Assembly (NCBI GenBank): GCA_033961575.1
Contig: CM066737.1
Span: forward strand, 83,944,271-84,008,270
Direction of reading: 5' to 3'
Source: Aselliscus stoliczkanus
Lineage: Eukaryota; Chordata; Mammalia; Chiroptera; Hipposideridae
Length of the DNA stretch: 64,000 nt
Shown here: piece by piece, positions 22,885 through 36,329 of the stretch
How the letters are laid out: the number at the start of each line of letters is the position of its first letter
Numbering within the stretch: position 1 is the first letter of the stretch
The notes under the pieces: generated by a model
What the model saw: the letters and a program-made list of their open reading frames with translations, nothing else
The model's database searches: none
What the model was told of the DNA's origin: nothing
Program-made: the position numbers and the translations under genes

Positions 22885-25800
22885 GATGACTTCCAGAAAA
22901 ATGGCAGAATAGACAGACACTGTGCTAACTATCTCCCAGGATCACACCAAAATTCCAAACAAATTATACAGCATTCAACCCTGGAGGTCCCCAGAACACT
23001 AGATGAACAGAACCACTAAAGAAAGAACTTAAAGAGCAGGCCACGTCGGGTCTGGTAGGACGGGCAGAGACGAGAGAGGGCAAATCCCATGAGGGAAGCC
23101 CCAGCTGTGGGGAGGCTTCTCCAGTTGGGGGAGAGACCCTCCGGCCGCACACCAAGCTCACCAGCCCAGAGTTCCTTTGCCGGGAAAAGAAGTTCCAAGG
23201 TAGCTGGCAGTAAATTAGTGAGGACTCTCTTTGCTCAGCTCGGTGAGGCTGAGAGCGGCTAGAGAATCAGTGGGGCAGGCGCACGGGCTTGCTCGCCAGT
23301 GAGCACTTACTGGATTCCTGGTGGAGGTAGTAGCTGTGTGAGACGGGCCCAGGAGCCTGAGGGGACGGACCGAACTGAGCACCTTTGGTGCAAAGGCTGG
23401 AGGTTTTTGGACTATTGTTCCCCTGGTGTGGAGCCTACACGCAAGTGGTGTAAGGAGGGCGCCGTTTTGTCAGGGTTGGGCCCTCCCACAGACGGCCAGG
23501 TCCGGGACCTCATTGGTCTGGTGGAATTGGCACAGAAGTGCGTGTGTGCTTGCGCGTGTGTATGCGGCCTTGGATCCCCACCCTCTGACCGGCTTACATT
23601 GCGTTGCCAGGGAAATGCCTGGTGGGCATGCTCTGGCTCGAACAGGCTGCTCATTGAGTCCCTGGAGTGTGCGAGCTGCCTCAGGTCCCAGCTCTCCACA
23701 CTGCGCTTGCAGAGTTGCCAGGCTGGTGATTGGTTGTCAGGCTGCTCGGCCTGATCTGCGAGCGGCTGATTGGGACAGGCTGAGACTGGGAGTTTTCCTG
23801 GGAGTGTTGGGCCATGAGCTGTGTGCCTCCTGATCCAGCCGGGGCTCTCCTGATGATCTATCTAATACATCAAAGCAATCCCAGAGCAACAGCCAGAATG
23901 GGGAAACAAAGAAACATGTCACAAGTAAAAGATCAGAAGAAACCTCTAGAAATGGAACTAAATGAAACAGAGGGAATCCAACCTTTCAGAGACAGAGTTT
24001 AGAACACTGATGATAAGAATGTTTAACAAACTTAATGAGGACATAAGGAAGGATAGAGAAATCATAAAAAACAACCAGTTAGAACTAAAGTATACAATAA
24101 CTGAAATGAAGAACACACTCGAAGGAATCACCAGTAGAGTAGATGAAGCAGAGGAGCGGATCAGCGATTTGGAAGACAAAATAGCATAAATCACCCATTT
24201 GGCACAACAAAAAGACCAAAGAATGAAAAACAATGAAAATAGTTTAAGAGCCCTATGGGACAAGATGAAACGCAACCACCTTTGACTCATAGGAATACCA
24301 GAAGGAGAAGAAAAGAAGCAAGGGGTCGAGAATGTATTTGAAAAAATAATAACTGAAAACTTCCCTACCCTGGTGAAGGAAATCAACATACATGCCCAGG
24401 AAGTGCAGAGGGTTCCAAACAAGCTGAACCCAAACAGGTCCACACTAAGACACATCATAGTTAAAATGGCAAAGGTTAAAGACAGAGACAGAATCCGAGA
24501 GGCAGCAAGAGAAAGACAGCTGGTTACATACAAAGGAACTCCTGTTAGACTAACAGCTGACTCGTCTACAGAAACTCTGCAGGCCAGAAGGGAGTGGCAG
24601 GAGATACTCAAAGTGACACAAAATAAAGGCCTACAACCAAGATTACTCTACCCAGCATGGCTATCACTTAAAATTCAAGGAGAAATAAAGAGCTTCTCAG
24701 AAAAGAATAAGCTTAAGGAGTTCATTACCACCAAGCCAGCATTGCAAGAAATGTTAAAAGGGCTTTTTTAAACAAAAGAAAGGGGTAAACACGGAACACC
24801 AGGAATACAAATAACAAAATGATGATACATATGCACCTATCAATAATTATTTTAAATGTGAATGGGCTAAATGCTACAATCAAAAGACAGAGAGTGGCTG
24901 AGTGGATAAGAAAATAGGACACATGTATATGCTGTTTACAGATGGAATAAGATATTTCATGCAAATGGAAATGAGAAAAAAAAAGCTGGAGTACCAATAC
25001 TTATTTTGGACACAATAGACTTTAAAATGACTGCAATAAAAGACAAAGAATGGCATGATAACCCTAATAAACATCTATGCACCCAACAGAGTAACTGCTA
25101 ATTACATATAACAGATTTTGACAGACATAAAGACAGAGATCAACAGTAACACTATCATAGTAGAGGTCTTCAACACCATTGTCACCAATGGACAGACCCT
25201 TTAGACAGAAAATCAACACAGAAAGAGGGGCCTTAAATGACACTTTAGACCAGCTGGACTTCGTTGATATTTTTAGAGCATTTCACCCTGAAAAAACAGA
25301 ATATACATTCTTCTCAAGAACACATGGGACATTTTCCATGTTAGGGCACAAAACAAGTCTCAGTAAATTTAAGAAGATTGAAGTCATATCAAGTAGATAT
25401 AAAGGAAAAACTGATGGTTGCTGTCTGGGAGGTTGTGGGGATGAGGGAGAGGGGGAAGGTTTTGGACAGCATAAGGTGGATGACTACAATGTTGCTGCAG
25501 GGATATGGGGGCAGTTCTGGGAATGTAATTGATAATGTTGTGAAGAGACTATTATGTTAAGTGAAATAAGTCAGTCGGAGAAAGACAAGTACCATATGAT
25601 CTCACTTATATGTGGAATCCGAAAAACTGAATGGAATGATCAAAGTAAACAGACTCATAGATATAGAGGAAAAACTGAGGGTTGCTAGTTGGGAGGGGGT
25701 TGGGGATAAGGGAAAAGGGGAAGGGATTAGACAATATAAATAGACAACTACAATATTGCCAGAGGGATATGAAACACAGTTCGGGGAAAATAATAATGTA

Positions 25801-26130
25801 AAAATTTTGTGGCATGTCAGATAGTCACATGTCTTGTTAAGGAGACCACTTCATGAATGGAGTAGAGGCTTGATCACTGCACTGTACACCTGAAGCTGAT
25901 GTTGTATAATATTGTATGCCAACAGTAACTGAATATATAGATAGTCACGGAATGTGGAGTATACTGTAGAAGGGAGTCAAAGGAATTATAATAGATATGT
26001 ATGATATGGGGTTGGGGAGTGCGGTGCGAACTGGGGGAGGGGGGTTTTCACTTTGGGGGGTAAAGAGTGTAACTATTGCATTGTGTTGTATACCTGAAAC
26101 TAATAAAAATAAATAAAGAAAAAAAATCCA
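22885..26130 (+). mobile_element. young L1, full 5' end, internally deleted
   Basis: The 5' UTR (22,885-23,897) starts gatgacttccagaaaaatgg and is GC- and CpG-rich. ORF1 remains run from 23,898. ORF2 starts about 24,820 and is cut at about 25,395 within the endonuclease region, where the sequence jumps to 3' UTR sequence. A block of about 145 bp (25,396 on) recurs near 25,658. The 3' UTR ends gtgttgtatacctgaaacta and an A-rich tail at about 26,128. The element splits the older L1: caatatg occurs at the left junction and again at about 26,131. Confidence 0.85.
23898..24771 (+). pseudogene. L1 ORF1 pseudogene
   Basis: This would encode the L1 ORF1 RNA-binding chaperone. The start ATG at 23,898 begins MGKQRNMSQVKDQKK. 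The frame shifts near 23,985; the next frame gives the coiled-coil part (NLSETEFRTLMIRMF...). It stops at 24,187, and the C-terminal RNA-binding half is open again from 24,373 (KEINIHAQEVQRVPN...) to the stop at 24,769, ending in ALQEMLKGLF. The intact equivalent in this window is on the minus strand at 60,298-61,311. With at least one frameshift and one stop it cannot give a full protein. Confidence 0.85.
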
Positions 26131-26515
26131 ATATGATTCTGGGATAAAAACAGACATATTGACAACTGGAACACAATAGAGGGCCCAGAAATAAACCCAT
26201 GCATATATTGTCAAGTGATCTTTGACAAGGGTCCCAAGAGAACACAGTAATGAATGGGTAGTCTCTTCAACAAATGGTGCTGAGGAAACTGTATATCCAT
26301 CCTCATGCATAAGAATGAAATTGGGCCCCTACCTTACACCATAAACAAAAATCAACTCAAAATGGATTAAAGACTTATATGTAAGGCGTGATACTCTTAA
26401 ACTCCTAGAAGAAATTTGAGGGGGAAAGTCCCTTAACATTAATCTATACAATAATTTCTAGGATATGACTTCAAAAGCTCAGGAAACAAAAGCAAAAAAG
26501 AAGAAGAAAAAATTG
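26131..26515 (+). mobile_element. old L1 ORF2, right part of the split copy
   Basis: caatatgattctgggataaa and acaactggaacacaatagag continue the old ORF2 exactly where it was cut at 22,744. It runs through tcaaaatggattaaagactt and is cut again at about 26,515 by the next L1. Confidence 0.8.
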
Positions 26516-28187
26516 AGGAGTGATGGCACAGAAATGGTGGCATGAGGGGTGCTTCTTGAAATCTCCCCTGAAAGTTGCAACGAATTGAACAGCTGTAGTT
26601 CAACAAAAGATTCTCTGCTCATCACACAGTAACAGCTAAGAGATCTGCACATTAAAAGTAGGCAATTCTGGCAAACTGGGGTGGGGGGATAATGGACATG
26701 CAGAGACACAGCCCACAGGCCTGGGCTGTGGAGCCCCAGGATGCAAACTGGGGAACCCACCAACCTCAGGAGAAGGAAGAAGCCAGGCTGCAGGTTGTCT
26801 CCCTGTGCCTCACAGTCCTGCCAGAGAAAGAAACATATAAGATGGCTGTGCCCTGCGTTTGAGGTAGACCTCAGCTGAGACCTGTGGCTTAAACTCTCAC
26901 AGCTAGGCAAAAAAAAAAAGAGAGAGACACAGAGCATGGACACCTCACCACAACCCTCCAGAGCTCACCTCCTCTCCCCCCAGGATTAGAAGCAGGCTCT
27001 AGAAGAAGCAAGAGCAGTGTCAGATTACAGAACAGAATAGATGCAGCCCTTGCATACTGGAAAGACTGGTTTTACAATTGCTGATCCATACTCCAGTGAT
27101 AGGGAAAGAGCTGGGGGTGTGTTTGTGACAGTGCTGGTCTGAGTCACAAAGGTACCATGCCACCAAGCCCCCAACTTTTCTGGGCAGATACCAGCAGGGC
27201 AACTAGAGGTGCTGAGATACACAGGTTTAGCATCAGGTTCCAGAGGCAGCTCTGGGTTTTCAGAACCTCAGAACTCAATCACCCTCTACATCCTCCCCAT
27301 GGAAGAGGTCCCTTAAGACTCAGGCAACCTGCTGGTATTCTCAGCTCACGTTTGTGTGGATGAGAGCAGAAACTACACTGACTTTATAGAAACCGCCCAC
27401 CATACCACATAGTCCCACCCACTTATGACTGCATTGCCAGGGACACTCTGGATGCCCAGTGGCCGGCCTCACCTCCACAAAACTCAGAGGAGATTTTTTT
27501 TATAGCAGTGGACAACCCAGGAGTAGCTGGTGGGCATTAAGCCAAGACCTGCACTGTTTTTAATTTTCTTTTCTCTCTTTCTCTTTTTAAACATTTTTCC
27601 TGTCTTTTCTTTTTCTTCTTTTTCATTTTTTGTATTTTTGTTTGTTCTGAGTGCTTCTGGTTTTTATGTGTGAGTGTATTTGGTTTTTGTTGTTGTTGTT
27701 ATTGTTGTAGTGGTGGTTATTGGTTGTTTTCCTCTGACATTGCCCTGTTTGAGAAACCTGCCTAAGAGGCACAAGGATCAACACACCCAGAGTCCAGCTT
27801 CACACCACATCAGAGCACTATCTGGTTTGACCTACAAGTGGCACACCCAAAGGGAATTCTCAACAGGCACAAGAGCCTGCAGGAGCAAAGCCTCTCCTGA
27901 GAGGTCAACCCTCACACAGCAGCTCATATACTGTGGGCATAGCCAATCCTCACAGTAAGTCAGCCTGGGAGTCAATCCCACCCACTGACAAGTCAAAAGC
28001 AATCAAGGCTCAACTACAACAAGAGAACACTCACAACACAAGGGACACCTCTGGAACACATGCATAGGAGAATAGAGACTGTGTAATTTGACTAAAAAGA
28101 ACACATACTACATAAGGTCACTCAGCAAATACTGAGAGACCCAGGTGATCTACCTAATACATAGAAGCAAACAGAGTGACAGCCAGA

Positions 28188-29074
28188 ATGAGGAAACAAA
28201 GAAACATGTCCCAAATAAAAGAACAGATGAAACCTCCAGAAATGGAAGTAAATGAAATGGAGGCAATCAACCTACCAGATTCAGAGTTTAAAATACTAAT
28301 TTTAAGAATGATTAAGGAACTTAGTGAAAATTTCAACAAAGTGGGAGCAAGCATAAAGAAGGATGTAGAAACCATGAAAAATAACCAGTAAGAAATAAAG
28401 AATACAATAACTGAAATGAAGAATACACTACAAGGAATCACCAGCAGATTAGATGAAGCAGAGGATCAAATCAGCAATTTAGAAGACAAAGTAGTAGAAT
28501 TCACCCAATCAGAACAACAAAAAGAAAAAAACCCCAAAACAATGAAAATAACCTGTGAGACAACATCAAGTGCAACAACAATTACATCATAGGAATACCA
28601 GAAAGAGGAGAGGAGGAGCAAGGACATATCAAGAACATATTTGAAGACATAATGACCGAAAACTTCCCTAACCTGGGAAAGGAAAATGACATACAAGCCC
28701 AGGAAGTGCAGAGAGTTCCAAACAAGATGAACCCAAACAGGCCCACACCAAGACACATCATAGTTAAAATGGCAAAGCTTAAAGACAAATAGAGAATCCT
28801 AAAAGCAGCAAGAGAAAGACAGCTAGTTACTTACAAGGGAGTTCCCATAAGACTTATCAGCTGACTTTTCTACAGAAACTTTTCAGGCCAGAGGGAGTGG
28901 CAGGAAATATTCAAAGTGATGAAAAACAAAGGCCTACAACTAAGATTGCTCTACCCAGCAAGATTGTCATTTAAAATTGAAGGAGAGATAAAGAACTTCC
29001 CAGAAAAGAATAAGCTAAAGGAATTCATTACCACCAATCCAGTATTGAAGGAAAAGTTAAAAGGGCTTCTTTAA
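28188..29074 (+). pseudogene. L1 ORF1 pseudogene
   Basis: Starts MRKQRNMSQIKEQMKPPEME at 28,188, includes the coiled-coil region, and meets a stop after about 67 codons (aaccagtaagaa, 28,384-28,392). The remaining sequence keeps ORF1 order: AQEVQRVPNKMNPNRPTPR-like sequence around 28,700, the basic ARERQ segment around 28,810, and the end LKGLL at 29,072. Several stops and shifts make it nonfunctional. Compared with 60,298-61,311, it lacks the SINE insertion. Confidence 0.85.
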
Positions 29075-29417
29075 GCAGTAGAAAGGTGAAAACAGCCTAA
29101 CTAATGAAGACCAGAAATATGAATAATAAAATGGCAATAACTATGTACCTATCAATAATTACTTTAAATATAAATGGATTAAATGCTCCAATCAATACAT
29201 AGGGTAGCTGAGTGGATAAGAAAACAAGACCCATGCATATGCTCTTTACAAAAGATCTACCTCAGATCAAAAGACACACACAGACTGAAAGTAAAGGGAT
29301 GGAATAACATTTCACGCAAATGGAAACAAGAAAAAAGCTGGAGTAGCAATACTCATATTGGACAAAATAGACTTTAAAACAAAGACTATAATAAAAGACA
29401 TAAAAAGACAGCACATA

Positions 29418-30340
<923 letters not shown>

Positions 30341-31139
30341 TAATAATAAAGGGATCAATCCAACAAGAGTAAACATCTATACACCCAACATAGAAACACC
30401 TAAATATATAAAACAGATATTGACTGACATGAAGACAGAGATCAATAGTAGCACTATCATAGTAGGGGACATCAACACCCTATTGACATCAATGGACAGA
30501 TCTTCCAGACAGAAAATAAATACAGAAACAGTGGCCTTACATGACACGTTAGACCAGTTGAATTTAATCAATATTTTTAGAGTATTTCAACCAAAGCAGC
30601 AGAATATACATTCTTCTCAAGTGCACCTGGAGCATTTTCCAAGATAGACCACATGGTAGGCCACAAACCATCTCAATAAATTTCAGAAGATTGAAATCAT
30701 ATCAAGCAGCTTCTCTGACCACAGTGTTATGAAACTAGAAATCAATTAAAAAAAGAAAACCAGAAAACACACAAACACATGGAGGCTGAATAACACTTTA
30801 GTAAATAATGAATGGGTCAATAATGAAATCAAGGAAGAAAAAAAAACTTGACATAAACAAAATTGAAACACAATGACGAAAATCTATGTGGTGAAATGAA
30901 AGCAGTTCTAAGAGGGAAATTCACAGCAATGCAGGCCTACATAAAGAAACAAGAAAAATTTCAAATCAATAGTCTATCTTTCCACCTAAGGGAACTGGAA
31001 AAAGAACAGCAAAATAGGCCCAAATGGAGTACAAGGAAGGAAATAATAATGATCAGAGTGGAAATAAACAAAATAGAGTTCAAAAAATCAATACAAAAGA
31101 TCAATGAAACCAAGAGTTGGTGTTTTTAAAAAGATAAAC

Positions 31140-31185
31140 AAAATCGACAAACCCTTAGCCAGACTCACCAAGAAAAAAAAATACA
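31140..31185. other. A-rich ORF2 segment (finger/linker region)
   Basis: Low-complexity A-rich tract in the L1 ORF2 equivalent of the T10 tract at 59,098-59,109 on the minus-strand L1. It is a slippage-prone spot and a likely source of a frameshift. Confidence 0.4.
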
Positions 31186-32966
31186 TGACCCAAATTAATA
31201 ATCAGAAATGAAAGAGGAGAAGTGACAACAGACACCATAGAAATACAAAAACATTTAAGGAAATACTATGAGCAACTATTTAAGAAATGGATAAATATTA
31301 GAAGCATACAATCTTCCATAGCTGAATCAAGAAGAAACAAAATCTGAACAGACCAATTACTACCAACAAAACTGAATCAGAAATCAACAAGCTCCAAACA
31401 AACAAAAGCTCTGGAACAGATGGCTTCACAGGAGAGCTTTACCAAACACTCAAAAAAGAATAATCACCTATTCTACTCAAACTATTCCAAAAAAATCCAG
31501 AAGGAAGGAAGGCTCCTAAGCTCATTTTATGAGGCTTGATCTCCAAACCAAACAAAGACATTACAAAAAAAAGGAAACTATAGGTCAATATCCCTAATGA
31601 ACATAGATGCAAAAATCCTCAACAAAATACTAGCAAACTGAATTCAGCAATACATTAAAAAGATCATATACCACAATCAAGTGGGATTCATTCCTGGTAT
31701 GCAAGTTTGGTTTGATATCCACAAAACAATTAACATGATACACCACATTAACAAAATGAAAAATAAAAATCATATGATCATATCAATAGACGCAGAAAAA
31801 TCATTTGACAAAATTCAGCATCCATTTATGATAAAAACTCTTAGCTAAGTGGGAATAGAGGGATCATATGTCAACATAACAAAGGCCATATATAATAAAC
31901 CCACAGCTAACATCATGCTCAATGGGGAAAAGCTAAAAACATTCCCCTTAAGGTCAGGAACAAGACAAGGTTGCACATTTTCACCACTTTTATTCAACAT
32001 AGTTCTGGAATTTCTAGCCACAACAATCAGACAAGAAAAGAAATAAAAGGCATCCAAATTGGAAAGGAGGAAGTAAAATTGTCATTGCATGCAGATGGCA
32101 TGATACTATATAGAGAGAATCCCAAAGACCCCACCAAACAACTATTAGAACTGATTAATGAATTTAGTAAAGTAGCAGGATACAAAATTAGTGTTCAGAA
32201 ATCAGTTGCATTTGTATACACTGATAACAAATTATCAGAAGGAGAAATTAAGAGAACAATCCCATTTACAATTGCTTCAAACATAATAAAGTACTTAGGA
32301 ATAAATTTAATCAAGGAAGTAAAAGACCTGTACTCAGAAAATTATAAGGCATTAAAGAGAGAAATTAAAGAAGTTACAAATAAATAGAAACATACATACC
32401 ATGCTCATGGATAGGAAGAATTATAGAGTTAAAATTTCCACACTACCCAAGGCAATATATAGATTCAATGCAATCCCTATGAAATTATCAATGACATTTT
32501 TTTCAGAACTAGAACATATAATCCTAAAATTTATATGGAATCATAAAAGACCCCAAATAGCCATGGGAATCTTGAGAAATAAGAACAAAGTGGGAGGTAT
32601 CATGCTACCTGACATCAAATCATACTACAAGGTTATAGTAATCAAACAACATGGTATGGCATAAAAACAGACATACATATCAATGAAACAGAATAGAGAG
32701 CCCAGAAATAAATCCATGCCTATATGGTCATTTAACTTATGACAACGGAAACAAGAATTTACATTGGAGTAAAGACAGTCTATTTAATAAACGGTGCTGG
32801 GAAATCTAGACAGACACATGCAAAAAAAATGAAGCTGGACCACCTTCTTATGCCATATACAAGAATAAATTCAAAATGGATTGAAAACTTAAATGTAAGA
32901 CTGAAACCATATAACTACTAGAAGAAAATATAAGAAGTAAATTTGCAGGCATTGCACTTAGTAATA

Positions 32967-33047
32967 TTGGGTTGTCGGTAAAGTCATGACATAGTTTTTC
33001 TATGTTTTTCATTGCAAAAATGCGTTGTGACTTTTCTGACAACCCAA
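32967..33047. mobile_element. 81-bp palindromic mariner-type MITE
   Basis: The two arms ttgggttgtcggtaaagtca and, in reverse complement from the right, ttgggttgtcagaaaagtca form an almost complete hairpin around a short loop. TA lies immediately outside each end (32,965-32,966 and 33,048-33,049). Size, TA target and end sequence are like the MADE1 class of mariner-derived MITEs. It sits inside L1 ORF2, whose sequence is continuous on removal. Confidence 0.88.
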
Positions 33048-33759
33048 TATTTGACTGATATGTCACCCCAGGCAAGGGAAGTAAGAGAAAAAATAAACAT
33101 ATGGGATTACGCCAAACTAAAGTCTTTTCACAAAGGAAACCATCAAAAAAACAAAAAAGTATCCTACTGAATGGGAGAAGATATTTGCCAATGACACACC
33201 TGATAAGTGGTTAATATCCAAAATTTATAAAAATCTCATACAACTCAACATCAAAAAATCAAACAAACTAATTTAAAAATGGGCAGAGGACATGAAGAGA
33301 CATTTATCTAAAGAGGATATACGGATGGTCAACACACATATGAAAAAATGCTCAATATCACTAATCATTAGAGAAATACAAATAAAAACCACAATGAGAT
33401 ACCACTTCACTCCGGTCAGAATGGTTATCATCAATAAACCAACAAACAAGTGTTGGTGACGATGTGAAGAAAAGGGAACCCTTGTGTACTCTTGGTGGAA
33501 TTACAGATTGCTGCAGCCATTATGGAAAACAGTATGGAGTTTCTTCAAAAAATTGAAAATGGAGCTGCCTTATGACCCAGCAATTTCACTTTTGGGTCTC
33601 TATCCATAGAAATCAAAAACACTAATTTGAAAAAATATATGCACCCCTAAGTTTAATACAGCGCTATTCACACTAGCCAAGACATGGAAACAACCGAAAT
33701 GCCCATTGATAGATGACTGGATAAAGAAACTGTGGTACATTTATACACTTTGTTTTTGA

Positions 33760-34810
33760 ATTATTTTAATATTACTATAAATATGGGTTAGCATATGTAA
33801 GATTATTTAAAACACTGTAGGTTTTTGTTATTGAAATCAGGATATAAAATAGGATACTACTTGCCATGAGTCAGGGAGTTTGAGTCACCTGTGTATACAG
33901 AAAATTGATAATTCTCAGTAGTTCAAAGACTTGAGACACCAATTAAGGACAGCATGGGGGAGAATCATTTTCAGGAGTGCTTGGTCTTCAAAGAATAGAG
34001 TGAAGTGTTAGAGAAAAAATTATCATTTTTGTACTGTAAATATCATTTAGGACCAATAGAGAACCTACACGGCCAGAAACTATGAAAAACATTCTGGGTA
34101 ACCCTGATAAAGACAGAAAGCTTCCAGTTTCAGAACAAGTTTCAAAAGAAATATACATTCCTAAATAAGTATAGCTCATTTGTCATTGAAGTGCTACCTG
34201 GCTCTATTGTTTATCTTTTTATATACACCTTCTGCCTTAGGGACTAGAATATACACTCTGTTGTATTAAGGTGAGCAATGAGAGGATGAAACTCATGGCA
34301 AAGTTTTAAAATACTTCAATTCATATGGAAGCTAAGCAAATCCATGACTCTCAAGGACACGTTAGGACCGAAATCAGCAACGTTAGTCAGATTTTCATTT
34401 ATACTCTTAGTTGTTTGTCACAGAACAGATAGAGATCTATGTGTTTGCAGGAATGAACTCATTTTCACAGTGTGGAGGCTGGAGGCATTGATTCCTTAGA
34501 ATCCATCACCACTGCTTTTGTCAGCCTGGGGGAGATGCACACCAGGGTAAGCAGGGTTTCTTGTGGATGCCTTTATTTTCAAATATCATACCATGCCAAT
34601 TCAGTTCAGTTACTAGTTTGGGAGATTGGCAGAAAAGCAGTTTACTTTTCACAGTTTCATTTATACTTTCTATCTAAACATCAAAAGGCAGTATCACACT
34701 AATACTTTTCTTACAAACCTAAGATTATACTGGTAATTTTCCAATTTCATTTTACAGATGCTCTGGGTCCTTAAGCTCGATACAGTGTATTAACAGAGTA
34801 GAACCAAACT
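33760..34810. other. unassigned, apparently single-copy stretch
   Basis: No repeat recognised. A CAGGGTAAG-like donor motif at about 34,539-34,548 follows a short open stretch, but no protein similarity supports an exon. Confidence 0.4.
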
Positions 34811-34814
34811 TCAA

Positions 34815-35128
34815 ACTTTCAAAGTAGCTTTATTGTCTTTGCACGGGGAGACATTAATTAAAGGATTACCACGTCCATGGGAGACAAGGACTCAACATTC
34901 TCTGTTTCAGAATTATTAAAAGCCTGAGGCTTATATACCCGCAGAGGAACAAATATCCTCTGGAAACTGGAATAAGCAGGTACTGTTTTCATAACCTTGA
35001 TCATATGGACATAGATTGGGAACTTGTTTGTTGTCTTGATTACAATGAGTTGAAGATAAACATCTATCCCAAAAGGGTCCCTTCTAGAGTTGTTCTCAAA
35101 TCGGTATGGATGAAAATTTGTGAAAATG
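34815..35128 (-). CDS. candidate terminal exon of an unidentified host gene
   Basis: On the minus strand an open frame of about 90 codons (stop at 34,858) has a composition unlike the surrounding repeat frames, with mixed beta-strand-like segments such as FGIDVYLQLIVIKTTNKFP. Just upstream is a splice-acceptor-like ttctcag (AG at 35,129-35,130) with a good branch-point-like aactaac about 33 bases before it. An AATAAA signal (34,829-34,834) lies 24 bases after the stop. Together these resemble a last coding exon with a very short 3' UTR. I do not recognise the protein. A processed-pseudogene fragment or chance are the alternatives; no A tail or target duplication is visible. Confidence 0.35.
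34829..34834 (-). terminator. polyadenylation signal AATAAA
   Basis: Reverse complement of tttatt, in context gacaataaagct, 24 bases after the stop of the candidate exon. Confidence 0.35.
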
Positions 35129-35144
35129 CTGAGAAGTACCAAAT

Positions 35145-35960
35145 CTTTAATAAAATTTTCAGTTAGTTGATAAAAGGAGTCATATTATGACAAGAACCCA
35201 CTTCAGGGTAAGTGCAGACAAATAAAGGAGAAAAAAGCCCATGATCAGAAATTGAGAAAAAAAAAAAAAAAGGAAGCTCAAGGTTTTAGTGACTTTAATG
35301 GGGATGGTCATTCTACTGATTATTTCGTCATTCATTTTCTCCTGCCAAACCTTTGGTGCATATTATGTAGAAAAGAATTAAAGCCATCATTCAAGACAAT
35401 GACAAACCAACCCACCTGAGGTCAAATAGTTTCTAAAACACTTCAAGGGTAATACTCTGAAATTTTCTTCAGGTTTAAGCAATCTAGAAACTGGTAGGAA
35501 AAGTGAAAATAATTTGACTAAGTGAAATTTTTATTGCTTCATTAAGAGACAAACACAAATGACTCAACTATTTTAATATCGTTTAAGATTCTTTTAAAAA
35601 ACCTTCATGATTCATTCACATTTACTTTTTACTAACATGAAACCACATGAAATTTGTTGCCCAAAGGAGAAACAGAAATAATAGGGATGATACCAGAATA
35701 GAAATACTACTACTACTGGGAATGATTGTTTAAAGTAAAGCAGGATGTAGATTTCAGCCAGTAAATGATAGTCTTAGGTTAATGTGTATGTAAAGATTTG
35801 CATTTTATGGCAATGACAAACGTCAGTTGGCTGAAGTAAAATTCATTTTTCAGTTTTCAACATGGTATATTTCCTCTCAAAGAACCTGCAGTTTCATAGA
35901 AATATTTTTAAGGTTGAAAAATAAAAGTATCTTTTTTCTCTAATTTAGTAAGTTCGTAGA
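35145..35960. other. unassigned stretch
   Basis: Includes an A15 run at about 35,258. No repeat or gene recognised. Confidence 0.4.
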
Positions 35961-35979
35961 CAAAAATACTGTTTTTCAT

Positions 35980-35984
<5 letters not shown>

Positions 35985-36011
<27 letters not shown>

Positions 36012-36042
36012 CCCCTGCCTCCCTCCCTCCCTCCCTCCCTTT
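35985..36042. repeat. (CT)n and (CCCT)n microsatellite
   Basis: About thirteen CT units followed by five to six CCCT units. Confidence 0.95.
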
Positions 36043-36197
36043 GTCTCTCATTCTTTGTCATGTCACTGGAGCAGAAAAATTGATTCATTAGCACCTAATG
36101 ATTGTGGTGGCTGCAATGTACCTCACTTTTCAGTTTGTCTCAATATATTTATTTACAAGCAGGGGGTATTATATATAGGTGAAATGCTCTAACTTTC

Positions 36198-36322
36198 AAT
36201 GTTGCTTGTAAAAATGGTCCATTTTTGCTTGTAAAAATGGTCCATTTTTGCTTGTAAAAATGGTCCATTTACAATGTTGCTTGTAAAAATGGTTCAATGT
36301 TGCTTGACAAAAATGGTCCATT
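36198..36322. repeat. minisatellite, about 24-bp unit, five copies
   Basis: The unit ttgcttgtaaaaatggtcca with a short tttt or ttac linker repeats five times. The first three are nearly identical; the fourth and fifth carry changes (ggttcaatg, gacaaaa). Spacing is about 24-30 bp. It is a direct tandem repeat without spacers, so not a CRISPR array. Confidence 0.9.
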
Positions 36323-36329
36323 TCCTCTT

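Noticed and set aside
23299..23833. Plus-strand frames of 151 and 135 codons and a minus-strand frame of 95 codons
   Set aside because: They lie in the GC-rich 5' UTR of the L1 at 22,885, upstream of its ORF1, and overlap in several frames.
26479..26943. Minus-strand frame of 154 codons
   Set aside because: It runs across the boundary of two L1 copies and the 5' UTR of the second; there is no recognisable protein.
36198..36322. Short regularly repeated units suggesting a CRISPR array
   Set aside because: The units are in direct tandem with only short linker bases and no unique spacers, and the surrounding DNA is mammalian. It is a minisatellite.
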